From: Robertmurraya massiliosenegalensis JC6
GTDB lineage: Bacteria; Bacillota; Bacilli; Bacillales; Cytobacillaceae
Length of the DNA: 64,000 nucleotides
NCBI RefSeq assembly: GCF_000311725.1
Contig: NZ_HE978511.1
Span: forward strand, 116,610 to 180,609
Direction: 5' to 3'
Of this stretch, positions 51,385-59,882 are shown in pieces. Position 1 is the first letter of the stretch, and each line of letters opens with the position of its first letter. A model generated the notes under the pieces. The model saw only the letters and a program-made list of their open reading frames with translations. It ran no database searches and was not told where the DNA came from. A program made the position numbers and the translations under genes.

Positions 51385-52224
51385 ATGGAATACCATTATG
51401 AGGATTCATATCAGCTAAAAGAATTCATTGAACTTAACAGTAAAAAATTTGAAAATAAGCTCTTAACTGAAGCCGTTAATGTGAAAGAAAAAATAAATGA
51501 GATCCTTGCGATCGGCAATATTGATCTTGTTAATAACGCCCATAAACTAGTCGTTTATATTATTGATGATGAAAAAGAAAAACTCAAATTATTTGCTAAA
51601 CAAGAAGGAATAGCTTGGGCAACTCATTCTATTGACTTAAATTTCAAATTAGAATGGATTCAAGCAATTCGAAGGACATTATGGAGATTTATCCAAATTT
51701 ATTACAAGATGAGCCATAAAAAAGCACTAAGTGATTTCTTTGAATTAGAACAACAAATTAATAATCAAGTTGATCAATTTTTGAATTCATTTTTCATCAG
51801 TTATTCTACATATAAAGACTCATTGATAACAGCTCATCGAGAATTAGTAGAAAAATTATCTGTCCCGATCATACCGATCACAGCAGATGTCTGCATCTTA
51901 CCGTTGATTGGATCAATTGATTCGTTAAGAACATCGATTCTTGAGGAAAAGGTCCTTACAGAAATTGGAGTAGCACATATTCAAACACTTATTATGGATC
52001 TCTCTGGAATCGCCGATATGGAAAATGCTATTATCGATAATTTAATGAAAATCGTTGATGGCGCTTCCTTAATGGGATGCAATACAGTCATCACAGGCTT
52101 GCGGCCGGAAGTTGTAAGAAAAATAGTAAAAATGGGGACTAGACTAGATTTTCAAACAAAAACATTTGGCAACCTTCAACAAGCATTAAAACATTTTCTT
52201 AATATAGAATACTTATACTTATAG
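51385..52224 (+). CDS. RsbR-family stressosome protein with STAS domain
   Basis: 279 aa. The N-terminal half (~1-155) is helical and not a globin by sequence; the C-terminal STAS domain (~160-275) shows VPIIPITADVCILPLIGSID, LIMDLSGIADMEN and VITGLRPEVVRKIVKMG. This is the RsbR paralogue pattern (RsbRD/YqhA-like), which with RsbS forms stressosomes that control SigB. The first phospho-site position reads Ser (DLSG) instead of Thr. No rsbS or rsbT is adjacent. A cre-like motif lies at 51255-51268. Confidence 0.85.
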   Translation: MEYHYEDSYQLKEFIELNSKKFENKLLTEAVNVKEKINEILAIGNIDLVNNAHKLVVYIIDDEKEKLKLFAKQEGIAWATHSIDLNFKLEWIQAIRRTLWRFIQIYYKMSHKKALSDFFELEQQINNQVDQFLNSFFISYSTYKDSLITAHRELVEKLSVPIIPITADVCILPLIGSIDSLRTSILEEKVLTEIGVAHIQTLIMDLSGIADMENAIIDNLMKIVDGASLMGCNTVITGLRPEVVRKIVKMGTRLDFQTKTFGNLQQALKHFLNIEYLYL

Positions 52225-52263
52225 AAGCTAGATACAGCCTTTTTTTGTAGATAGCTTCTTTTT
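52223..52263 (+). terminator. Terminator of the RsbR-like gene
   Basis: AGAAGCTA pairs with TAGCTTCT around a T-rich loop, followed by TTTTCC. Confidence 0.75.
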
Positions 52264-52266
52264 CCA

Positions 52267-52794
52267 TTAATAGATATCCTCATTCGAAACGGTCATATTA
52301 TGAAATTCCACAATTGGGTTGATTCCAAAATAGTCCTCAATTTTCAAAACACTAACATTATCCATCTCTACCGCATCCATGGCGATAACCATCGTTCTAG
52401 GTGTTGCGTCATCTGTACATGCTTTCCCAGAAGTTCCATCTAAATACACCATCACTTCTGTTTTTTGATCATTTAATTGTGCAGTCTTAAATTGCAATGG
52501 GCAGCTACTCGACTCAATGATTCCAAGAAAAATAGCTGTTTGTTCATTCCAATCTATATTCGTCGGATCATTTGTTAAGCGAAAATGCTTCCATAACTCA
52601 TCGAAATCTGATTGATTTGTCACCTTATAGACCAAAACCCCTTGCTCAGACATGGAATAGAAATTAGTAGGCAATATTTTTTCTGTATAAAGTAAATCAC
52701 TACTCAGCGTATGAGCGCTTGTATTTCCGCAACCTTGTAGCAAACCGCCTACCGCAAATAAAAGGATGAATAGTATGGTTGACTTTTTTGACAT
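52267..52794 (-). CDS. Lipoprotein of unknown function
   Basis: 175 aa. A signal peptide ends in the lipobox LQGC (Cys ~22). The remainder is a small soluble domain with a Cys pair (SSCPLQFK and KACTDDATP) that could form a disulfide, and acidic C-terminus. It would be anchored to the outer face of the membrane. No family recognised. Confidence 0.75.
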   Translation of the reverse strand: MSKKSTILFILLFAVGGLLQGCGNTSAHTLSSDLLYTEKILPTNFYSMSEQGVLVYKVTNQSDFDELWKHFRLTNDPTNIDWNEQTAIFLGIIESSSCPLQFKTAQLNDQKTEVMVYLDGTSGKACTDDATPRTMVIAMDAVEMDNVSVLKIEDYFGINPIVEFHNMTVSNEDIY

Positions 52795-53078
52795 TCTCTA
52801 TCTCCCCCGAAAAAAACTAATAAAGAATAAAATTCCCTACTTATACTGACGATCCAAAAAAAGGATAGTTTCATTTTTTTATATTACATTTCTGTATCTT
52901 TTGAAAAAGAAAGAAAACTAAGCTGTATTTAGTTTTGCCATGTTATATTTTCTTACAATGAATACCATTTGAAAAAGGATGACAGATTTTCTTACAAAAT
53001 GATAGCAATCTAACATATGATATAGAATAATAGTAAAAATACTTTTAAATAACTGGCATTCGGGAGAGGATGATTTGT

Positions 53079-53549
53079 GTGTGTGAAGTTCATTTAATGG
53101 AAAAAGCCGTACAGATTGCAGCAGAAAATGTTACATTTAAAGGCGGTGGTCCATTTGGGGCAATCATCGTAAAAGATGGGAAGATTATTGCTATTGGCCG
53201 GAATGAGGTTACTTCATCGAACGATCCAACTGCCCATGCAGAAATACAAGCCATTCGAGCTGCATGTAAAGCATTGAATACCTTTCAGCTAGATAATTGC
53301 GAAATTTATACGAGCTGCGAGCCTTGCCCAATGTGCATTGGTGCCATCTATTGGGCACGACCAAAGGCCGTTTACTATGCCGGAACGAAAGAAGATGCAG
53401 CTAAAGTCGGTTTCGATGATCAATTTATATATGAACAGATTGCCCTTCCGATGGAAGAAAGAACGATCTCTATGATGCAAATTCCACTGGAGCAGAACAT
53501 TTTGCCTTTCTCCATTTGGAAAAACACCATGACTAAAACCGAATACTAA
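53079..53549 (+). CDS. guaD: Guanine deaminase (GuaD)
   Basis: 156 aa from the GTG at 53079, 9 bases after GAGAGG; an ATG at 53070 directly touches that site. Zinc-dependent cytidine-deaminase fold: HAEIQAIRAACKAL (zinc His and catalytic Glu) and CEPCPMCIGAIYWARP (two zinc Cys). Motifs and length follow Bacillus GuaD, which turns guanine into xanthine and ammonia. The fragment of an adenine deaminase gene lies directly downstream. Confidence 0.92.
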   Translation: MCEVHLMEKAVQIAAENVTFKGGGPFGAIIVKDGKIIAIGRNEVTSSNDPTAHAEIQAIRAACKALNTFQLDNCEIYTSCEPCPMCIGAIYWARPKAVYYAGTKEDAAKVGFDDQFIYEQIALPMEERTISMMQIPLEQNILPFSIWKNTMTKTEY

Positions 53550-53562
53550 GGTGGTCGCAATC

Positions 53563-53751
53563 ATGAAAGAGCAAATAAAAGGAATAACTTCCATTGCTTA
53601 AGGTAAGGAACCAGTTGATCTAGTCATAAAAAATGGGAATATCTTTGATGATTTCAATGGAGAAATCTTTGAAGGCAATGTTGCGACAGCAGATGACTAT
53701 ATCTGTGGAATGATTCTGCTCTATTCAAAGTATCGATATTTGAACATGTAG
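53563..53751 (+). pseudogene. Adenine deaminase (AdeC/Ade) N-terminal remnant
   Basis: It starts with ATG after AAGGTGG as if in an operon with guaD. An in-frame stop is at codon 13. Beyond it GKEPVDLVIKNGNIFDDF and GEIFEGNVATADDYICG match the first strands of adenine deaminase. After ~50 codons the similarity ends, and the metal-binding HxH and the rest (about 530 residues) are absent. A truncated pseudogene. Confidence 0.8.
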
Positions 53752-53765
53752 AAATCGTAAAAAGT

Positions 53766-53796
53766 GAAAGCTCGGTTCAGTGGCCGAGCTTTTACT
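53766..53796. terminator. Terminator after the adenine deaminase remnant
   Basis: AAAGCTCGG pairs with CCGAGCTTT around TTCAGTGG, with T-runs on both sides. Confidence 0.82.
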
Positions 53797-54067
53797 TTTT
53801 ACGATGCCAAAGATTAACGATAAAAAAGTACAGGACTGCACAACCGAGCAAGAATAAAATAAATTCCACTTGTTTTGCTTGCGACATGACGATTTTCTCG
53901 TCGAGATAAAACTCCCCATTTTCATTCATAGAGATTGGGTGCGTGTATATAGCTACGATCATCCCTATAAATAAAAAACAACCATAAATATTCAGCACTT
54001 TCCTGACCGTTATTTCCTTTTTCGTGACGATTTTAATAGATTGATTGATTTGCTGATTAACTTGCAA
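53792..54067 (-). CDS. Small membrane protein with two spans
   Basis: 91 aa from the TTG at 54067 near AGGAGG. Two hydrophobic segments (VLNIYGCFLFIGMIVAIYTH; FILFLLGCAVLYFFIVNLW) enclose a ~30-residue outside loop. No family recognised. Confidence 0.65.
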   Translation of the reverse strand: MQVNQQINQSIKIVTKKEITVRKVLNIYGCFLFIGMIVAIYTHPISMNENGEFYLDEKIVMSQAKQVEFILFLLGCAVLYFFIVNLWHRKK

Positions 54068-54116
54068 ATTTCCTCCTCCTCTCAATCATCTCATTTTACC
54101 ATATCCATATTTTGAA

Positions 54117-54956
54117 TTATAAGATTTTTACTAAAACCGGGTAAACATATGGGTCTTGTGGTTCATCGATTACTTTCCAATTCGAAGCATGAATAACCGG
54201 AATGACGACTCCATTGAGCATTTTCATATCAAGAATTCCTTCTAATTCTAACCATGTATCCTCTTTTAAATCAGGCACTTGACTGAACTCCGTCAACATT
54301 CCTAAAACACTTGCATCAGCAATACAATGTGTTATGAGAAATCTTGATAAAATCAGTTGATTCTCTGCAATTCCTTGCTCTCTATATACAAATCCACTTA
54401 ATCTGATTTTTCGCCCGACAAAATCTTCTGGATTTGAGAGCATTTCACCATGATAAGATGAAAACATATCTGCTGTCATTTCAATCTGTTCCAAATCACC
54501 CAAACTGGCTAATTTTTGCTCATATTCCTCTTCCACCATATAGTTTTCATTATCAATGACTTCAGTATGATTTTCACCATGACTTAAGTGAGGAAGAACC
54601 GGTCCTTTATTAGCTGCAATTGAGGCATTCAGGATCGTTGGTGAAAAGGCAAAACCAGTGATCAAAGGAAAAACGATCACCATATAATTGATTATTTTTC
54701 TAGCTATTCCTCCACCATCATGGTCGTGTGAACAGGACGGAGAACAATGCTCATGGACATGTTCTCCTTCCCAAATACGAAACAATTGTATGAAGAAAAG
54801 GATAATAAAAACCCATGCTGCAATTAAACTCATTAAATCATATTTTGGATTAATGTAATTGGCAATATTGCCCGTTACATGAAGTTTAATGAAAAATAAT
54901 GCGAATGATGCTAACAGAACAGCTTTTAAGAAATGTTGAAAATGTATTCGAATCAA
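54117..54956 (-). CDS. TIGR03943/DUF1980 protein (YcgQ-like), His-rich
   Basis: 279 aa, TTG start after GGGAGGG. Three membrane segments in the first ~110 residues surround a His/Cys-rich loop, WEGEHVHEHCSPSCSHDHDG (about 65-84). The C-terminal soluble domain reads MTADMFSSYHGEMLSNPEDF, RKIRLSGFVYRE, LILSRFLITHCIADASV and GMLTEFSQVPDLKEDTWLEL. It follows its partner permease by 12 bp. The metal-binding loop and the Zur box upstream suggest zinc handling. The family role is not established. Confidence 0.88.
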   Translation of the reverse strand: MIRIHFQHFLKAVLLASFALFFIKLHVTGNIANYINPKYDLMSLIAAWVFIILFFIQLFRIWEGEHVHEHCSPSCSHDHDGGGIARKIINYMVIVFPLITGFAFSPTILNASIAANKGPVLPHLSHGENHTEVIDNENYMVEEEYEQKLASLGDLEQIEMTADMFSSYHGEMLSNPEDFVGRKIRLSGFVYREQGIAENQLILSRFLITHCIADASVLGMLTEFSQVPDLKEDTWLELEGILDMKMLNGVVIPVIHASNWKVIDEPQDPYVYPVLVKIL

Positions 54957-54968
54957 TTTCTCTCCCTC

Positions 54969-55979
54969 CTATGAAACTCCAACTATGCTAACTAATATGA
55001 ACACAACAGCTGTTATCGTAAGTAGCAATACGAGAACAAACTTTGTCCTAAACACAGCTAATAACATGATTGTATTTTTCAAATCTATCATCGGACCATA
55101 AATCAAAAACGCTAGAACCGATGTTGCTGGGAAGAGATTCATAAACGATGCCCCAATAAAAGCATCTGCTTCTGAACAAAGAGAAAGAAAATAAGCGAGT
55201 CCCATCATGACAATTGTCGATCCAACTACTCCATTTCCAAACAATAATAAAGAATCTGAAGTTAAATACGTCTGCACAAAAGCAGCGATGAATGCCCCGA
55301 TAATCAAAAACTTCCCCATATCAAAAAATTCATCAATCGAGTGCTTCATCATTCCTTCAAGACGTTGTATGAATGTACTCCCGCTCGCATGATGATGGGT
55401 TGTTGCTAATCGATTTAACGAATGTTTAACTTGGTTTGATTTATAAAACGAAGCAATGATTATCGCTATGATAAGTGCAGCAACAAAACCAACTCCCATA
55501 CGGAGTAAAGCCATTTTCAGATCATTTCCAAATGCCATATACGTAGATAAAATGACAATCGGATTAATGAGTGGTCCTGTCAGCAAGAAACCAGTTGCTA
55601 CATAGATGGGAACGCCTTTTTCTACTAATCTTCTAATAATTGGTACAATCCCGCATTCACAAGCAGGAAACAATGCTCCCACCACACACCCCATAACAAT
55701 TGCTAGCCACTTATTTTTTGGAATCCATTTTCGAAGATGTTCCTCCGTAATAAAAATTTGAATGAAACCTGCGATGAGCACTCCTATTAGGACAAAAGGA
55801 ATCGCTTCTATTAGGATACTTAGAAAAATTGTATTTAGCTGTAGGAATGAACTAGGAATTTGAGTGGCCATTTCATCACCGGCAAACTGACTAAACATAA
55901 CCATATAAACAACAAAACAGATTACGATCAAACCTGTAAAGTCTAGTAAAAGTGATTGTGGCTTGAACAATTGCTTCAT
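54969..55979 (-). CDS. Permease of the UPF0718/YcgR family
   Basis: Up to 336 aa, eight membrane segments. GALFPACECGIVPIIRRLVEKGVP (Cys pair, about 105-128) and FLLTGPLINPIVILSTYMAF are the family motif; CSEADAFIGASF is near the C-terminus. ATG at 55979 touches AAGGAG, and a TTG three codons later (55970) is better spaced. YcgR and YcgQ always occur together in Bacillus. The Zur box upstream points to zinc control. Confidence 0.88.
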   Translation of the reverse strand: MKQLFKPQSLLLDFTGLIVICFVVYMVMFSQFAGDEMATQIPSSFLQLNTIFLSILIEAIPFVLIGVLIAGFIQIFITEEHLRKWIPKNKWLAIVMGCVVGALFPACECGIVPIIRRLVEKGVPIYVATGFLLTGPLINPIVILSTYMAFGNDLKMALLRMGVGFVAALIIAIIIASFYKSNQVKHSLNRLATTHHHASGSTFIQRLEGMMKHSIDEFFDMGKFLIIGAFIAAFVQTYLTSDSLLLFGNGVVGSTIVMMGLAYFLSLCSEADAFIGASFMNLFPATSVLAFLIYGPMIDLKNTIMLLAVFRTKFVLVLLLTITAVVFILVSIVGVS

Positions 55980-56056
55980 CTCCTTGTTAAAAAGTAGAGT
56001 TCAATGCATATCTTGTCGATTTCTTGTACGAACACGATCAATAAATCTATCATTAT

Positions 56057-56079
56057 TAAATCGTAATATTTACTATTTA
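56057..56079. promoter_or_regulatory. Zur box upstream of ycgRQ
   Basis: TAAATCGTAAT-A-TTTACTATTTA is an 11-1-11 inverted repeat. The left half matches the Bacillus Zur half-site TAAATCGTAAT exactly and the right half matches at 9 of 11 positions. It lies 78 bp upstream of the permease start. Confidence 0.72.
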
Positions 56080-56132
56080 CACTCTAGTATATTAGTAGAG
56101 TTTCTTTTTATTACTCCTATTTTTTATAAATA

Positions 56133-56298
56133 AACGCTGTTTTCGTAATGATGTTGGTTTCTTCGTAAATGAGGTTTTAGAACACATATTATTTTTGGGC
56201 GGTACTTTTCGCTTACTGGGTACTCATTTAACGAGTCATAATAGGGCTTTATTCTCCTATCTATGACTTAATAACAACAATGTTTGTTAAAAAGAACC
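56133..56298. repeat. Dispersed intergenic repeat, copy B
   Basis: Shares ordered blocks with 20695-20864 (AACGCTG, TTTCGTAATGAT, TTCGTAAATGAGG, TTTTAGAACACA, ACTTTTCGCTTACTGG, CTCATTTAA, AACAATGTTTG). The ~50-bp segment in copy A after TTCGTAAATG is missing, and ~35 bp after CTCATTTAA is extra here. Confidence 0.85.
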
Positions 56299-56307
56299 TA
56301 AATAAAA

Positions 56308-56337
56308 GAAGACAAGGTGTGCGACCTCGTCTTCTCT
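56308..56337 (-). terminator. Terminator of the pab operon
   Basis: On the minus strand AGAAGAC-AGG-type arms (AGAAGACGAGG / CCTTGTCTTCT) form a hairpin followed by TTTATTT. Confidence 0.8.
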
Positions 56338-58098
56338 CTATTCTTTATTAAGCTGGACTTCCACCCATTTTCTCACACTATTAATAAACCAGATTTTCGT
56401 AGCTAGCTTTAAGTCAGCTCTTGTGAGAACTTTTTCCTCAATGATTCCCTCGCTTAATAACTTCCTTCGAAAAGTTCCCGCAAGCAAACCGCTTTCTACT
56501 GACGGTGTCCAACATTTTCCTTCAATCTCTAAGACGACATTTCCATTCGTAAATTCCGTAATTTCCCCTTTTTCATTCCATAAAAGGACATCAAAGGCAT
56601 TAGGAAATTTATTTTGAAAATAAGCATATACACTTCTATTGGTTGTTTTATGATATAAAAATGGGTTAGCATTATCTACAGATTCATCCGCAACAACCAC
56701 TTGCTGATTTTTCATGCCAGTATCTTCAATAGGATAAAACTCAACTGTCCATTCCCCAGTTTCCTGTAAAAGAAGCCGGACTCGCCACTTCCCAATACAT
56801 TTGCTACTTGCCAACTCTACCAGATTTTCTCGTAAGTTTTCATAGGCAAAGGAGTATCCAAAAAATGCGGCTGAAGAACGTAATCTTTGCAGATGCTCCT
56901 CAAGGAGGAAAAATTCACCTTCTTCTAAAAGAAGCGTTTCTAATAATTGAAACTCTTTCCTCTCTTCTCTCAAAAAGCTTGCCTTAGCAACAACTTCATT
57001 GTACTCTCCTGTTGAGGTAGAATCCCAAGTAATGCCTCCACCGACACTATATGTTGCAGTGCCTTCTTTTTGATCTATCCAAACCGTCCTAATCGGAACA
57101 TTAAATATCGCTTCTTTATCTGGAGTAATATAGCCAATCGCTCCGCAATAAATTTCCCGTGGTTCTTCTTCTAATTCCGAGATAATCTCCATCGTTTTAA
57201 TTTTTGGCGCTCCTGTAATTGAACCGCAAGGAAAAAGGGCTTTAAATATATCTATCATCGACGTATGTTCAGAGAGCGTGGACGTGATAGTGGAAGTCAT
57301 TTGATGAACAGTAGGGTATTGTTCAATAGTAAATAACTGCTCTACCTTCACAGTACCTGGTTCTGAAATCATCCCTAAATCATTGCGTAATAAATCAACG
57401 ATCATGACATTTTCAGATCGATCTTTTGCAGAATTTCTTAACCATTCACGTTGTTCAATGTCCTCTGAATAGGTACGTCCCCTTTTTACAGTACCTTTCA
57501 TCGGACGTGTCGTAATTTTATTTCCTTTTAAATGGAAAAACAATTCAGGAGATGCAGATAAGATAGAGTGCTCTCCTGTGTGAATATAGGCGCAATAATT
57601 GGATAGCTGTGCTTTTTTCAGTCGATTAAAAAAGGCAATATCATCACCTTTAAATTCAGATTGAAGACGAATCGTATAATTCGTTTGATACGTATACCCA
57701 TTTTCAATATGCCTCTTAATTGAATCTATAGCAGCGTCATATCCTACTCTTTGAACAGAAGGAATCCAAGAAGAATGCTGATAATAACCTGAACTCTGAA
57801 TCGACCTATTTTGCACTTCGGAAAAAAGCCCGAACCATAATAAAGGCATATGCGTTCCCGCCTTTACTTTAAATGCTGAATCAAACGCAGGTGCACTCTC
57901 ATAAGTCAAAAAACCAGCTGCATAATAGCCTTTTTCCACTGCTTTTTCAATTTTCTGGAGGCTAGGGATGACTTCTTCAACTGAATAAGCTACGATCACC
58001 TTCTCAGGTTGGCTAAACGTATAAGGTTTAATCTCACCTTCTGCAGTAGCAAATTCAAAGGATAAAAGTGGTGACTCTATTTGTAAATTACTCATCAT
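56338..58098 (-). CDS. Aminodeoxychorismate synthase component I fused to a PabC-like lyase
   Basis: 586 aa. Residues ~1-375 are PabB: SPELFFHLKGNKITTRPMKGT, RSENVMIVDLLRNDLGMISEPG, FPCGSITGAPKIKTMEIISE and YSVGGGITWDST are chorismate-enzyme motifs. Residues ~380-586 are a class IV aminotransferase/lyase: LLLEEGEFFLLEEHLQRL, NRSVYAYFQNKF, FTNGNVVLEI and VESGLLAGTFRR, with the expected PLP residues weakly conserved. The protein makes aminodeoxychorismate from chorismate and ammonia and then p-aminobenzoate for folate. It overlaps PabA by 11 bp. Confidence 0.9.
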   Translation of the reverse strand: MMSNLQIESPLLSFEFATAEGEIKPYTFSQPEKVIVAYSVEEVIPSLQKIEKAVEKGYYAAGFLTYESAPAFDSAFKVKAGTHMPLLWFGLFSEVQNRSIQSSGYYQHSSWIPSVQRVGYDAAIDSIKRHIENGYTYQTNYTIRLQSEFKGDDIAFFNRLKKAQLSNYCAYIHTGEHSILSASPELFFHLKGNKITTRPMKGTVKRGRTYSEDIEQREWLRNSAKDRSENVMIVDLLRNDLGMISEPGTVKVEQLFTIEQYPTVHQMTSTITSTLSEHTSMIDIFKALFPCGSITGAPKIKTMEIISELEEEPREIYCGAIGYITPDKEAIFNVPIRTVWIDQKEGTATYSVGGGITWDSTSTGEYNEVVAKASFLREERKEFQLLETLLLEEGEFFLLEEHLQRLRSSAAFFGYSFAYENLRENLVELASSKCIGKWRVRLLLQETGEWTVEFYPIEDTGMKNQQVVVADESVDNANPFLYHKTTNRSVYAYFQNKFPNAFDVLLWNEKGEITEFTNGNVVLEIEGKCWTPSVESGLLAGTFRRKLLSEGIIEEKVLTRADLKLATKIWFINSVRKWVEVQLNKE

Positions 58099-58666
58099 TC
58101 ATATTCCTCGGTTTAATAAAGTTTCGAATCATTTCTAATCCAGCCTCAGTCAAAATCGCTTCAGGATGAAACTGTACTCCCTCTAACGGAAAATGCTTAT
58201 GACGCAAGGCCATGATTTCGCCATCCTCTGTCTCTGCAGTTATGTCAAAATTGTTTGGAAGTGGGCTTTCTACGATTAAAGAATGATATCTGGTCACAGC
58301 TAATGGTGTTTCAATACCACGAAACACCCCTTTTTGATCATGCCGAATGACCGATACTTTCCCATGCATTGGTTGAGTTGCTTTTGTAATGCTACCTCCA
58401 AATGCTTGTGCGATGATTTGATGTCCCAGACACACACCAAAAATGGGGATATCTTTATGCAGTTCCTTCACAACATCCAAACAGATTCCCGATGTACCAG
58501 GATTTCCCGGGCCTGGAGAAATAACAATATGCGTCGGACTTAAGTTAACAACCTCTTCCAATGTCACTTCGTCATTGCGGATCACGGCCACTTCAGAACC
58601 ACATTCACGTATGTATTGAACTAAATTATATGTAAAAGAATCATAGTTATCGATTACGAGTATCAA
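58088..58666 (-). CDS. pabA: Aminodeoxychorismate/anthranilate synthase glutamine amidotransferase (PabA)
   Basis: 192 aa, TTG start. Class I amidotransferase triad: Cys in IFGVCLGHQIIAQAFGG (about 78-94), His and Glu in EGVQFHPEAILT (about 164-175). The oxyanion loop SPGPGNPGTSG is intact. It supplies ammonia to the downstream PabB-PabC fusion. Where trp genes are elsewhere it may serve both pathways. Confidence 0.92.
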   Translation of the reverse strand: MILVIDNYDSFTYNLVQYIRECGSEVAVIRNDEVTLEEVVNLSPTHIVISPGPGNPGTSGICLDVVKELHKDIPIFGVCLGHQIIAQAFGGSITKATQPMHGKVSVIRHDQKGVFRGIETPLAVTRYHSLIVESPLPNNFDITAETEDGEIMALRHKHFPLEGVQFHPEAILTEAGLEMIRNFIKPRNMNDE

Positions 58667-58741
58667 ATCTCACAAAGCCCCATTTCGCCAATTTATACAG
58701 CTTATTATAGCGTATCGATTTCCTATCTGTGAAGGTTTGTC

Positions 58742-59623
58742 TTATTTACTTTCGTTCGCAATCTCTTCCACTAATATTGGCAACCATTCATGTAAATTTG
58801 TGAATGAAAAACCTTTGTCAAAAGCTTTCTTATTTGACATATACCAAGATTCTGAGATTGCATAAGGTGAATGAATATTTTTATCTCCATTTATCGTCAC
58901 TTGCGCTGTTTTCCCTGTCTTTTCTTCAATTAATTTCATTAACGCTTCTAAAGATATTTTCCCATTTGCTGTAGCATTAAATGGTCCTTCCACTTTCGTA
59001 TCCCCAGCCCATTGTAAAAATCGTGCAGCTTCCTCTGCTAGAATAAATGACATTTCAGCATCCATATTCACAAACCCAATTGGTTCACCTTGCGCCACTC
59101 TTTGGACATGAAAATGTAGACGACGTGTGTAATCATCCGTTCCCATTACAATGGGAAATCGAACCGCCACGACAGGGAATTTTGCATACTTAAAGAACAC
59201 GGCCTCTGCCTGTCTCTTTCCTTCCCCATACGTAAAGTCTTTATTTTTGTCCATGTGCATCTCATAATGATATGGATCAAAGTCCCCTTCATGCTTTTCT
59301 TTCCCATCCACCGTGTACGTTGATAAGGTTGAGGTGAACACAAGCTTTCCAATTTTGCCATTGAAAATTTCACAAAACTCATACGCCTCATTTGGAGAAT
59401 AACAAATATTATCATAGACAATATCAAAATTGCGTCCTGCAACTTTCTCAGCAAGTTCATCTTTATTTGTCCGATCCACTACAAGATGTTCCACCTTATC
59501 TCCGAAGGGATTCCCTGATTGACCGCGAGTGATAATCGTGACTTCCTCTCCATTCGCAATCAAAAGCTCTACTAATTTACGACCGAAAAATCGTGTTCCA
59601 CCTAGTACTAGTACTTTTTTCAT
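58742..59623 (-). CDS. NAD-dependent epimerase/dehydratase (extended SDR)
   Basis: 293 aa. The N-terminal glycine motif is KVLVLGGTRFFGRKLVELL (TRFFGR variant of the atypical SDR group). FTSTLSTYTVDG and YGEGKRQAE give the active-site Ser/Tyr/Lys region, with the catalytic Tyr in YGEGK. C-terminal FNATANGKISLEALMKLIEE. Related proteins act on nucleotide sugars or isoflavone-like substrates. Substrate unknown. ATG after GGAG. Confidence 0.85.
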   Translation of the reverse strand: MKKVLVLGGTRFFGRKLVELLIANGEEVTIITRGQSGNPFGDKVEHLVVDRTNKDELAEKVAGRNFDIVYDNICYSPNEAYEFCEIFNGKIGKLVFTSTLSTYTVDGKEKHEGDFDPYHYEMHMDKNKDFTYGEGKRQAEAVFFKYAKFPVVAVRFPIVMGTDDYTRRLHFHVQRVAQGEPIGFVNMDAEMSFILAEEAARFLQWAGDTKVEGPFNATANGKISLEALMKLIEEKTGKTAQVTINGDKNIHSPYAISESWYMSNKKAFDKGFSFTNLHEWLPILVEEIANESK

Positions 59624-59776
59624 ATGGCCATTCTCCTCTATATTCGTTATCCAGTTATCTATTTCTTAAATACTCTTAAAATTCCTTCTATTACAGTAGC
59701 GTCTAAAAAACTTTATGTCAATCAAATGAATGCTCCAAATGTTAGCTCTAGCATTAGAAAGAAAACTGGTGTCCAT

Positions 59777-59805
59777 TTGTCAATCCCATTCTTTTAGGCT
59801 ATCAT
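59777..59805 (+). promoter_or_regulatory. SigA promoter of the two-component genes
   Basis: TTGTCA and TATCAT are separated by 17 bp, about 78 bp before the response regulator start. Confidence 0.65.
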
Positions 59806-59882
59806 AGATAAAAAATTTCCCAAAATCACTAAGTTCGTCCTATAATCAAGCTATTAACTATTCAATTTAGGAGAGTTTACCA

